This document shows positions 35,101-41,406 of a stretch of 64,000 nucleotides of DNA, piece by piece. This stretch comes from a virus. How positions within the stretch are numbered: the stretch's first letter is position 1; the number at the start of each line of letters is the position of its first letter. The notes below the pieces were generated by a model. That model searched no databases. It was not told the origin of the DNA and saw only the letters and a program-made list of their open reading frames with translations. Both the position numbers and the translations under genes were made by a program. The stretch is from the IMG/VR virus record IMGVR_UViG_3300028559_000026, positions 1 to 64,000 of that record, one strand, 5' to 3'.

Positions 35101-35383
35101 AACTACCTACACCAACAGACATAGGTGTACTAATAACTTGCTGGTATGCTTCTACACGCTCTATTAGTTCGTGTAGATGATTAGCTGGTAGTGTTGCTCT
35201 ACCACCCATACTGTCAATAATGGTAATGCGACCCCCTACAGCTTCCAGCCAAGCCTTCCAGGTATTCTTAGCAGTCTCCATGGATTGACTAGCGTTGTTC
35301 AAACCTTCGGTATCTTCACGCATAGCCATACCAGTCAGCTTCTTAGGAATTTGGTCGTTTGACCATGAAATATAAAGTTGCAT
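32111..35383 (-). CDS. Triple GNAT acetyltransferase-like protein with degenerate GGDEF-like N-terminus
   Basis: 1090 residues. Three tandem GNAT units lie near 375-470, 645-760 and 905-985. Each has a strand GxxVGFC.G, a beta-4 strand ending in H/D, and the acetyl-CoA loop: NHRGQGLGKALYEALMTHA, KHRQKGLGSAMYEALMTHA, EHRKMGLGSAMYESLMTHA (R/Q-x-x-G-x-G/A). Units are separated by repeats KSE(P/D)L.KMALA(D/N)N and a beta segment Y.LP.G....I. The N-terminus (VGGRITIIDSMGGRA, then ISTPMSVGVGSSLADAE) resembles the second half of a GGDEF domain. Encoded in the head cluster with neck genes, it may be a virion-packaged protein acetylating host or virion targets; that role is inference. Confidence 0.75.
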   Translation of the reverse strand: MQLYISWSNDQIPKKLTGMAMREDTEGLNNASQSMETAKNTWKAWLEAVGGRITIIDSMGGRATLPANHLHELIERVEAYQQVISTPMSVGVGSSLADAEIACRTAEGRGGGRVLIYSPSMKNELKELDKSEPSPSPTFESALHEYAQKQDMVDAEQTERVIQESNQLKQKIAQVLQAMRMKAPELEQLREKSPEVYQILIGLTQNVIDMARSLSPEVNKPDLAKSEDLSKMALADNKTGQVVVPKKFEEQYPHLSELANDGSPSANIQHFQLPDNHTAEVKIHDESTSHVATALVRHRVKGNVFTQKYFKDSKGNIMDSDNTTSSPLHTAVHGIVESLTGMKTEDLNRASYNYSHLLPDKSYTLLLNHQSNSFSKLSPIKIQAHILRNGEHVGFCAGFLTNGSLHIGHSKLNPNHRGQGLGKALYEALMTHAFHNGYKNVEGDVHSSMASSVHKRLAEQHGMNYKPKVNPNGESVPGPYDERFGPYSYALKSEPLAKMALADNTPGKPIEPKPLPDSSDGGKNYQLPTGHTVSIAPKSSGSKFVNALVHAPGQSPTDHEYNTTLKDKNIYPLKHIAYSGESSSMEMGRDAHMSNMGNVVSAMVDDLVSKHTGIPLLEQSHAYDYSHLLPPNGKEYKMIVNHTGKKVTAHILHNGNYVGFCEGGMANVEMGPYPHYKKRALTIDYARIDAKHRQKGLGSAMYEALMTHAYHNGYKRVIGSTHSSLASATHAALARKHGMKYRPQKYPGADEVPTGPYDNKFQPYNYTLKDELEPTAKSEPLTKMALANNQVGKLITPTLTGTANGGKQYSLPYGYSAHVTGDLNHKHITVSHPNSTSYTDSFANGHRFASTLDNEENDDTVDAPVGALDPLVSQLAGKDNKSYDYSHMASPGYNLVVHESSVPGWINRKEVEANVIKDGKHIGFCNGLINNGILKIAHSEVHPEHRKMGLGSAMYESLMTHAFHSGVKVLSGDKAVDKPEGPYDEKFGGYGYTLKDELSPNAKDPELIKKLKAAYASHLEKAGLPMPHAPKKPRIKLPVGTVIESSGRFKVLTPTGERWKEGRTGLIMSKQPETAAADYGHPTSSLRPSD

Positions 35384-35395
35384 AAATTGAAGATT
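35381..35395 (-). promoter_or_regulatory. AATCT-N7-ATG promoter-like element
   Basis: AATCT at 35391-35395 (minus), spacer TCAATTT, ATG at 35383; no ribosome site. Confidence 0.65.
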
Positions 35396-35415
35396 GCTTT
35401 CTCGCGGTATTTAAT
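35387..35415 (+). promoter_or_regulatory. Sigma70-like promoter overlapping the divergent AATCT element
   Basis: TTGAAG at 35387-35392, 17 bp spacer, TTTAAT at 35410-35415. AGGAGG follows at 35420-35425. The -35 shares bases with the minus-strand element, so the two promoters may exclude each other. Confidence 0.45.
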
Positions 35416-35431
35416 AGCAGGAGGACCGACG

Positions 35432-35911
35432 ATGCAGACACCAAAGTTTGAGACAAAGGATTCTGGAAGTAAGGATAAGACGGCCACGGGCGCTAAACGC
35501 GATTCAGAGGCTGGCAAGGGTCGCCCTGACCTACTGCCATGGGAGTGGATCGAAAAGCTGTCTCAAGCAATGGAGAACGCAGATCCAGACGCTTTAGAAG
35601 GGCTGAAGCTGGTACCTGTAAGCTGGCTGATTCGGCTGGCTAGTTTGTACGGGCGTGGTGCTAAGAAGTACGGTGCCAATAATTGGAGGAAAGGTTTTCC
35701 ACTAAGCCGGACATTTTCATCTATGATGCGGCACGCAATGAAATGGGCTCAGGGCTGGAATGATGAGGACCACCTGATCGCTGTCATTTGGAATGCCATC
35801 ACTATTATTGAGACGGAATATATGATTGATGCCCCTGCGTCAGTTATTCCTAAAGAGTATGCAGATTTTGGTCCTAATAAACCCAGGCTGAAAGAGGATG
35901 TAGGAGAGTAA
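35432..35911 (+). CDS. dATP/dGTP diphosphohydrolase-like protein (DUF5664 type)
   Basis: 159 residues from ATG 35432 with AGGAGG 7 nt upstream. [52 protein letters not shown] and [18 protein letters not shown] are the hallmarks of the phage family annotated as dATP/dGTP diphosphohydrolase N-terminal/DUF5664. Family members are linked to purine deoxynucleotide pool control. It is followed 2 nt later by dUTPase, supporting a nucleotide-pool role. Enzyme activity is not proven by the motifs I see. Confidence 0.7.
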   Translation: MQTPKFETKDSGSKDKTATGAKRDSEAGKGRPDLLPWEWIEKLSQAMENADPDALEGLKLVPVSWLIRLASLYGRGAKKYGANNWRKGFPLSRTFSSMMRHAMKWAQGWNDEDHLIAVIWNAITIIETEYMIDAPASVIPKEYADFGPNKPRLKEDVGE

Positions 35912-35913
35912 GA

Positions 35914-36357
35914 ATGGATACCCCAATTAAGATCAAGAAACTGCGTGATAATGCTCAAATCCCTCAGTACCAGACCGCTGGTTCTGCTGGTGCCGATCTA
36001 GTGTTTGCACCAGAAAACCGCCATGCCGTTGCAATGCTAGATCCTATGGACCGATTTCTGCTAGAAACAGGTCTGTCAGTAGAGATTCCACCTGGATACG
36101 AAATCCAGATTCGACCGCGTAGTGGTCTAGCTAACAAGTATGGTATTACTGTCCTTAACTCTCCTGGCACTATTGATAGTGATTATCGGGGAGAAATCAA
36201 AGTATTGCTCGTTAACCTGGGCGATACACCAGCCATTATCAATCCTGGTGATAGAATTGCACAAATGGTGGTAGCTATGGTACCACGAGCTATGTTTGTT
36301 GAGACTGAACTAGAGGAGTCGGTAAGGGGCGCTGGGGGATTTGGTAGTACTGGTTAG
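35914..36357 (+). CDS. dut: dUTPase
   Basis: 147 residues. All five trimeric dUTPase motifs are present: TAGSAGADL (22-30), [13 protein letters not shown] (66-78), [14 protein letters not shown] (82-95), GDRIAQMVV (111-119) and [10 protein letters not shown] (138-147). It hydrolyses dUTP to dUMP and pyrophosphate, keeping uracil out of DNA and feeding dTMP synthesis. The stop overlaps the convergent minus gene by 4 nt. Confidence 0.95.
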   Translation: MDTPIKIKKLRDNAQIPQYQTAGSAGADLVFAPENRHAVAMLDPMDRFLLETGLSVEIPPGYEIQIRPRSGLANKYGITVLNSPGTIDSDYRGEIKVLLVNLGDTPAIINPGDRIAQMVVAMVPRAMFVETELEESVRGAGGFGSTG

Positions 36358-37070
36358 ACTCTCTTCAAATTCTTCACATTGATATGTCGATATGGATGCT
36401 TCTTTACGTACTCCTGATATTCAGAATCACCCTGGTATCCAGCCATCTGTTGTGGGCTATCGCGGCGTTCACTTACTGCGACGTGCCCCGCCCTGCCACA
36501 CATATCACAGTCGCACTGTTGAACAGTCCAGGTTTTGCTTCCATCAGCGCCCTTAGCTTGGCCAGTAGAAGCCAGGAAATTGGGAGTTAGGCGTACTTTG
36601 GCACCCACAGCAATGGGTGCTGATTTGTCTTGACCTTTAGATAGCTTTACAACATCAACCAATAGCTTGGCTAGTGGTAGAATTTGATTAAGTTCGCTGC
36701 GGAGCAGTGGTAGTTGGTCGGCTGCATGTGCCATAAATTTCACCCTTTTCTGATTAATATCCGGTATTACTTGCTTGACTTCTGGTGGAACAGGTCCTGC
36801 CGGGTTATGTCCTAGAGCCCTCATATAAACATCATACATCATCTTGTGTTCTTTGGATGATGGGTCTGCAACTGCTGATGCTGCAGTAAAAGCCTTCCAG
36901 TGATGTGCTGCAGCTTCAATATAGTTCTTGACCCTGTACGATTTGTATGCCTTCTCTTCGGCGTCCTGGCGTGGCATGTTCTGCCCAAATTCAAGCTCAG
37001 CAGCATGGCGGTCTAGGTGTTCCGCATGTTTCGGGTCTAGTATATCCTTGCCTCTCCATTGGGTAAGCAT
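36354..37070 (-). CDS. Head-cluster protein with zinc knuckle
   Basis: 238 residues. N-terminal helices include [16 protein letters not shown] and [15 protein letters not shown], matching a segment in the gene at 29061. The middle has [21 protein letters not shown], nearly the same as LQEVLPLARLLLDVMKLSKA in the gene at 39576. A C-terminal [11 protein letters not shown] is a possible zinc knuckle. The repeated parts suggest a family of modular minor virion proteins; function unknown. Confidence 0.6.
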   Translation of the reverse strand: MLTQWRGKDILDPKHAEHLDRHAAELEFGQNMPRQDAEEKAYKSYRVKNYIEAAAHHWKAFTAASAVADPSSKEHKMMYDVYMRALGHNPAGPVPPEVKQVIPDINQKRVKFMAHAADQLPLLRSELNQILPLAKLLVDVVKLSKGQDKSAPIAVGAKVRLTPNFLASTGQAKGADGSKTWTVQQCDCDMCGRAGHVAVSERRDSPQQMAGYQGDSEYQEYVKKHPYRHINVKNLKRV

Positions 37071-37852
37071 TATCTTAGCTCCAAAGCAAGCATCATTAAC
37101 GCTTCCGTGTCTTTGGGTGCTGTCAAGATAAATCCGTCTGTCGTAGGGGTTGTGGTTGCATGCTTAGCTAGTTCAGAGTAGCAGAAGCACCCCACAAACT
37201 TACCAGCCTTAAATCGGGTAGTCTTACATAGCTTACATTCCTGCATAGACTGACTCTTTGTTACCTTAACAGTCTTACCTGGAATAGCACCTTTCTTTGG
37301 TGTTTGGGTAGCTACACTCTTAGGGGCTACTGGTGCCATTGCGTTCGTGGCGTTTGCGGGTGGGTTAGCGTTTGTTGGCTTGGCAGTGGTGCCCTTGGGT
37401 TCTGCCTTACCGATCTGCAGTTTGTGGAGAGGGGACTTTTGCATGACACTACGCACTGCCGCACGATTCTCATTCTTGATTACTGTACCAATCATCTGAT
37501 CAAGCGATTTGCCTAGCTTGACGATATCTTCTGATTTAGCCATCACGTCAGGAATTTCAGCTCCTAGACTGATCGAGACGTATGCACCAATCTCCATCGC
37601 CGACTTCTGGCTATACTCCAACACCTTGCCATTTAGAGTGGCTGAGCCCGTATATAGACCATTAGTCCTTTCAAACTTAATCATATTCTTGGTGCCGGGT
37701 ACCAAGCCTTCATACCTTTCACCTACTGCACCGATCCATGACAGAATAGCTCTTGGCAGTAACACAGCACCAAGCTGGGAATGTTTCCTAACCACACTCT
37801 CTAGCGCTTCTGAACAATGTTTACCCAGCAAAGCCTCTAAAAATACATTCAT
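37070..37852 (-). CDS. Head-cluster protein with C-terminal zinc knuckle
   Basis: 260 residues from ATG 37852. Central AKSEDIVKLGKSLDQMIG and GKAEPK motifs are followed by an Ala/Pro/Thr-rich linker and a C-terminal ECKLCKTTRFKAGKFVGCFC four-Cys site. It overlaps the next gene by one base (both coordinates 37070). AATCT lies 10 nt upstream rather than 7. Function unknown. Confidence 0.6.
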   Translation of the reverse strand: MNVFLEALLGKHCSEALESVVRKHSQLGAVLLPRAILSWIGAVGERYEGLVPGTKNMIKFERTNGLYTGSATLNGKVLEYSQKSAMEIGAYVSISLGAEIPDVMAKSEDIVKLGKSLDQMIGTVIKNENRAAVRSVMQKSPLHKLQIGKAEPKGTTAKPTNANPPANATNAMAPVAPKSVATQTPKKGAIPGKTVKVTKSQSMQECKLCKTTRFKAGKFVGCFCYSELAKHATTTPTTDGFILTAPKDTEALMMLALELR

Positions 37853-37876
37853 GATAAACAATAGATTGACTTTCTG

Positions 37877-37895
37877 TGCTATACTTATTTCAATG
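37877..37895 (+). promoter_or_regulatory. Extended -10 placed 7 nt before an ATG (leaderless promoter candidate)
   Basis: TGC-TATACT with TATACT at 37880-37885, then 7 nt and the ATG at 37893-37895. A start 7-8 nt past the -10 would fall on the ATG itself. No clear -35. Confidence 0.5.
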
Positions 37896-38030
37896 ATTGA
37901 TATTATGATAGCTATGCCATCTATTGTATGGTTGGTGATTATACCAACCGCAATGGCTATATGCTGGTGGGTGGTGGTTAAAACGTCTTCTATGCTCGAA
38001 AGGAAATTTCATGCGACCAGAATGGAATAA
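37893..38030 (+). CDS. Small membrane protein
   Basis: 45 residues, MIDIMIAMPSIVWLVIIP followed by more hydrophobic residues and a basic tail (LERKFHATRME). One membrane-spanning segment. It overlaps the start of the deaminase gene by 20 nt. Probably co-expressed with it; function unknown. Confidence 0.5.
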   Translation: MIDIMIAMPSIVWLVIIPTAMAICWWVVVKTSSMLERKFHATRME

Positions 38031-38433
38031 GTATTTTATAGATATGGCAGTAGTGGTATCCAGTAGAGCAAGCTGTCCAAGACGTTCTGTTGGCTGTCTG
38101 ATTGTAAGTGTTGATCATCGAATCCTGGGAAGCGGTTATAATGGCGCCCCAGCTCACCTACCACATTGCATTGATCTTGGGTGTGATTTGGTTGAGGGTC
38201 ATTGTGTACGAGCCAATCATGCTGAAACTAATGCTATTTCACATGCAGCTAAATATGGCGTGTCCATTAATGGTGCTTCAGCCTATATTACTACATATCC
38301 GTGCTGGCCTTGTTTCAGACAATTGATCTCTGCGGGAATTAAGAAGGTGGTGTTTAAGGATATCTATAGACCAGATGAGCGTGTGGCTAATGCGGCTAGA
38401 TTAGCTGGTGTGCATATTGAAATGCTAGCGTGA
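38011..38433 (+). CDS. dCMP deaminase family protein
   Basis: 140 residues, GGAAAT upstream of the ATG. The zinc deaminase signature is complete: HAETNAI (His and catalytic Glu near 71-73) and YPCWPC (two Cys near 97-100), with SVGCLIV and GSGYNGAP in the expected positions upstream. It converts dCMP to dUMP for dTMP synthesis (ComEB/Dcd-like), complementing dUTPase. Its end overlaps the convergent minus gene by 9 nt. Confidence 0.9.
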   Translation: MRPEWNKYFIDMAVVVSSRASCPRRSVGCLIVSVDHRILGSGYNGAPAHLPHCIDLGCDLVEGHCVRANHAETNAISHAAKYGVSINGASAYITTYPCWPCFRQLISAGIKKVVFKDIYRPDERVANAARLAGVHIEMLA

Positions 38434-39255
38434 ACCGAAGTCTAGTGTTTCTTTGGGCGGTCTTACCTGTCTAGCTTTGTTTGAGTTTGCTACAGCCAAT
38501 TCATCGTTATCTTGATTTTCAAAGAAAAACTCTCTCTGAATCACTGCAAACTGCGGCATCTTGGTAACTTGCTTAGTGCCATTCAAATAGTCCTCTTCTG
38601 AGGAGCCTACGCGGATTTCATGTGGCAGATGGACAATATACCAATAAGGATGGTATGTGTAACGAATACTGTATACTGTGCCACGGTTTTCATCTGCAAT
38701 GAATCTAGGCTGCCTAGAGCCCCAGCGTATACGACCATCCACAACAGAAAAGTCTACACCCTCTGCATACCTTTCCATGTCTGCATCAATCAGGTCGATA
38801 ACTTTGCTAACTGGAAAATTCAGCTTATCAGTGCCGGACATACCAACTTCGGCAAGTTGCCAAAACGGGACTGTAATACCGTCCTCATCTAGATATAGGC
38901 GGTCAAATGGTGCCACCATAACCAGTTCCATGCTCTCATCATAATGTCTTGGAACAGTAATGCTGGCAGAGGCTGAGTTAATCAAGCCTGGGTCATCCGA
39001 TCGAGACGACATAGAGTTACCAGTGAAAAGACAGGTGATGCGGCCTGCCATAGTGTAGAGATAGCCGTTAGAGCATCCAGAGTGGTCTGGGTGAGGTCTA
39101 CGAATATCCTTTGGATCTACTAGGCCAACAGGGCATTTCATGGCTCTCCAATGTTTGAATTGGACACCATGATTTTTGATAGCAGCATCAAATGCCGCTA
39201 CATCAAATCGCACTTCTTTCTCAGGTAAGTCTATTTGCCAAACAGGGTCTGCCAT
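38425..39255 (-). CDS. Conserved virion protein of unknown function
   Basis: 276 residues. An early metal-site-like segment has CPVGLVDPKDIRRPHPDHSGC then RITCLFTGNS. The rest is beta-rich (ASITVPRHYDESMELVMVAPFDRLY, VYSIRYTYHPYWYIVHLPH). Such proteins occur among neck and minor head genes of several phages, but I cannot assign a role. It overlaps the preceding gene by 25 nt. Confidence 0.55.
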   Translation of the reverse strand: MADPVWQIDLPEKEVRFDVAAFDAAIKNHGVQFKHWRAMKCPVGLVDPKDIRRPHPDHSGCSNGYLYTMAGRITCLFTGNSMSSRSDDPGLINSASASITVPRHYDESMELVMVAPFDRLYLDEDGITVPFWQLAEVGMSGTDKLNFPVSKVIDLIDADMERYAEGVDFSVVDGRIRWGSRQPRFIADENRGTVYSIRYTYHPYWYIVHLPHEIRVGSSEEDYLNGTKQVTKMPQFAVIQREFFFENQDNDELAVANSNKARQVRPPKETLDFGSR

Positions 39256-39566
39256 TGTCCTGGATACTCCCCTTGCAATTTCCTGGTAAGCACTCTAGCG
39301 TCTGGTAGGTATTCGGCCATCTCATGGATTGACAGCGAGTCTGATTTAAGTAGCTTATCCACCACCATATTGGGTTCAGCCTTTTCAGCCAAGAAACGTG
39401 CAATACCAATATGAGGACCAGCTCCAAGAGTGCGATAAGTGCCCTTGTCTTTCTGGACGGCGACTACCATGTGTAGTCCACCGCTGGTAGCTATATGAAA
39501 AACGTCGGCATCATCCAGATGTCCGATTCGCTGTTTGGTGGAGATATGCTTTTTTTCTAGGTTCAT
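39231..39566 (-). CDS. Hypothetical head-cluster protein
   Basis: 111 residues. Beta-rich start (HIATSGGLHMVVAVQKDKGTY) and helical end (IHEMAEYLPDARVLTRKLQGEY). Contains EKAEPN and LLKSDS, related to the K-S/A-E motifs seen in neighbours. It starts 9 nt after the preceding gene; function unknown. Confidence 0.55.
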   Translation of the reverse strand: MNLEKKHISTKQRIGHLDDADVFHIATSGGLHMVVAVQKDKGTYRTLGAGPHIGIARFLAEKAEPNMVVDKLLKSDSLSIHEMAEYLPDARVLTRKLQGEYPGQWQTLFGK

Positions 39567-39575
39567 TTTGCAATC

Positions 39576-39836
39576 CTACGGTCTGTTATAAATGCCCTTG
39601 ACAGATTGATATGGCGTATACCACCCTTTAGGTTTTGGGGCCGCTGCATGCTTGATTTGGTCATGTTTTGGGTCGTTATGCTTCCAGGAAAAGGAATCGG
39701 AATGGAATGTAATTTTCCCCTTGCATTCATGGCATGGAGATACATCACCATTACGTGGCTCTGCTTTGGATAGCTTCATCACGTCAAGTAATAGTCGGGC
39801 TAGTGGGAGTACTTCTTGTAATTGATTAGATACCAT
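39576..39836 (-). CDS. Small head-cluster protein with zinc knuckle
   Basis: 86 residues. LQEVLPLARLLLDVMKLSKA is shared with the gene at 36354, then CHECKGKITFHSDSFSWKH gives two Cys and two His for a metal site. It heads a transcription unit. Confidence 0.6.
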   Translation of the reverse strand: MVSNQLQEVLPLARLLLDVMKLSKAEPRNGDVSPCHECKGKITFHSDSFSWKHNDPKHDQIKHAAAPKPKGWYTPYQSVKGIYNRP

Positions 39837-39848
39837 AAAAAAGAGATT
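39834..39848 (-). promoter_or_regulatory. AATCT-N7-ATG promoter-like element
   Basis: AATCT at 39844-39848 (minus), spacer CTTTTTT, ATG at 39836; no ribosome site. Confidence 0.65.
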
Positions 39849-39920
39849 GTTATGCGTAAAGCCGCTTCTGTCTTGATGTAATCTACAAAATCTACATTAA
39901 CATAACAACTGAATCCTTCT

Positions 39921-39935
39921 AATCTCTTATAGATG
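39921..39935 (+). promoter_or_regulatory. AATCT-N7-ATG promoter-like element, plus strand
   Basis: AATCT at 39921-39925, spacer CTTATAG, ATG at 39933. One of two plus-strand cases, both before small Cys-rich genes. Confidence 0.6.
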
Positions 39936-40142
39936 AAGGGTCGCATTAACGGTCTGGTGCGTTATGTACCAGAAGCTCGGAAATGTAGCACACACGGTAT
40001 CACAGCACATCTGTGCGATGTGATATGTCAGTGCGGCCACAAGTGTCGTAGTCATCGGCGTAATCATCCACGTCAATGCCTATTTTATGCTTTACCACAT
40101 AAGTCGTGTAGATGTACGAGATTTATGGGTAAAATTATTTAA
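39933..40142 (+). CDS. Small Cys/His-rich protein
   Basis: 69 residues with eight Cys and seven His (CSTHGITAHLCDVICQCGHKC, CLFYALPHKSCRC), basic throughout. Likely binds zinc and perhaps nucleic acid. It faces the kinase-like gene convergently with 8 nt overlap. Lack of a ribosome site with an AATCT element suggests late timing, unlike most plus genes. Confidence 0.5.
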   Translation: MKGRINGLVRYVPEARKCSTHGITAHLCDVICQCGHKCRSHRRNHPRQCLFYALPHKSCRCTRFMGKII

Positions 40143-41406
40143 CCCACAACATATTAATACTCAAATCCAGGTCTGCCAGTGGCAATAGCTTGACTGTTTT
40201 GATACGGTCAAGCACTTCATTAGGCTGTAGATGATACATGGTAATAGTTTTAGATACTTTGTCTGTATCTATCTGATTAATCCATTGGTATATCTCGGTG
40301 ATTGCCATCTGGTTAGTGCGTGGCATTATCTTGGCCTTATCCTCTAAGGATAGGTTATTGAACTTAGACAACGCCCATGCACGTAGATAGAACGGGACGA
40401 ATGAATACTTATCTCGTGCTGGATCAAAACCTTCTCTGAAAGTCGCCCCATGGTCGATAAGTGCCACTTTCTTTTCATGCGACACCATCATATTACGGCC
40501 ATGTCTATCAGGATTAGCTAGTATCCAATCAAGAACAGCCCAACGATGTAGTGCCCCACTATCCAGGTATGGCTTTAGGGCAAGTCTTGATAGTCCTGGG
40601 TTGCTTTCCTCTTCATCTTCCAGCAGATGGAAAGTATTGTTAAGCATTTTGATAGCTGCCATTTTATTGACACCAATCTGGAGCCAATCAGCCTTTGGTA
40701 TGTATTGACCTAGAGCTAATTCCTCTGCCACATAGTAAAAGGCGGCTTCTTTTTGTGCCTGTCCCGAGCTGTCGTCTGGCTTAAGAAAGAATGTGGTTTG
40801 TGTTTCTGGATCGGTACCAACCATAGCGCCAGTCGAGTGCTTGCCATGAAAGGACGCTGTAAAGACCTTATTGTCATTAAAGGCCCTGGTTAAGGCCTCT
40901 GCGGAATCCTTACCCTCCGGTACTACTGATAGAGCAGATATTGGCTCTACTTCTTGTTTGACTGATGCCTCTGGCACTCTATTAGAAATATTGATCCATG
41001 CAGCCACCGCCTTGACATTTTCGTCCGAAACGGGCTGTTTGTATGCTTGCAGTGCGGCCTTCTTACTATCACCATCCTCATCCCATAAGAATGCGCGCAT
41101 TTCATCATTACTGATGGGCTTGCCATTAGTCATGAATCGCACTGCTTCAAAAGCCTTGTCTTTGTCTAATATCTCATTCTTTATCAATTCAGGCTCTACA
41201 TCAGACAATAGGCCGTCATCCTCTTCAATATGAAGATCAAACATCTGCTGTGCTGAAACTATATGTAGCAAATCAATCAATGTTGTTTCGCTACCATATT
41301 GCGATAGCCATGGCATTTCAATCATTAGTTGATTGCGGATATCCTCCGATGTACCCTCTATCGGGGTGGATGTATCGAGATACACATTATGTAGGATTAT
41401 TTTCAT
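40135..41406 (-). CDS. PI3K/HipA-fold kinase-like protein
   Basis: 423 residues. The kinase-like domain covers about 185-400: FFLKP near 208 (possible ATP-binding Lys), KEAAFYYVAEELALGQYIP (helix with Glu), hinge-like AAIKML, catalytic DWILANPDRHGRNMM (about 293-307) and metal-binding ALIDHGATF. The D-x-x-x-x-N plus IDHG order is that of PI3/4-kinase and HipA-type enzymes. The N-terminal 180 residues are unrelated and unassigned. Two other genes in this head cluster carry the same module. Likely phosphorylates protein or a small molecule; target unknown. Confidence 0.7.
   Translation of the reverse strand: MKIILHNVYLDTSTPIEGTSEDIRNQLMIEMPWLSQYGSETTLIDLLHIVSAQQMFDLHIEEDDGLLSDVEPELIKNEILDKDKAFEAVRFMTNGKPISNDEMRAFLWDEDGDSKKAALQAYKQPVSDENVKAVAAWINISNRVPEASVKQEVEPISALSVVPEGKDSAEALTRAFNDNKVFTASFHGKHSTGAMVGTDPETQTTFFLKPDDSSGQAQKEAAFYYVAEELALGQYIPKADWLQIGVNKMAAIKMLNNTFHLLEDEEESNPGLSRLALKPYLDSGALHRWAVLDWILANPDRHGRNMMVSHEKKVALIDHGATFREGFDPARDKYSFVPFYLRAWALSKFNNLSLEDKAKIMPRTNQMAITEIYQWINQIDTDKVSKTITMYHLQPNEVLDRIKTVKLLPLADLDLSINMLWVK

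Noticed and set aside
37509-38030. A long 173-codon plus ORF
   Set aside because: Most of it is antisense to the minus gene at 37070-37852. Only the last 45 codons (from ATG 37893) have a promoter and hydrophobic pattern of a real gene.
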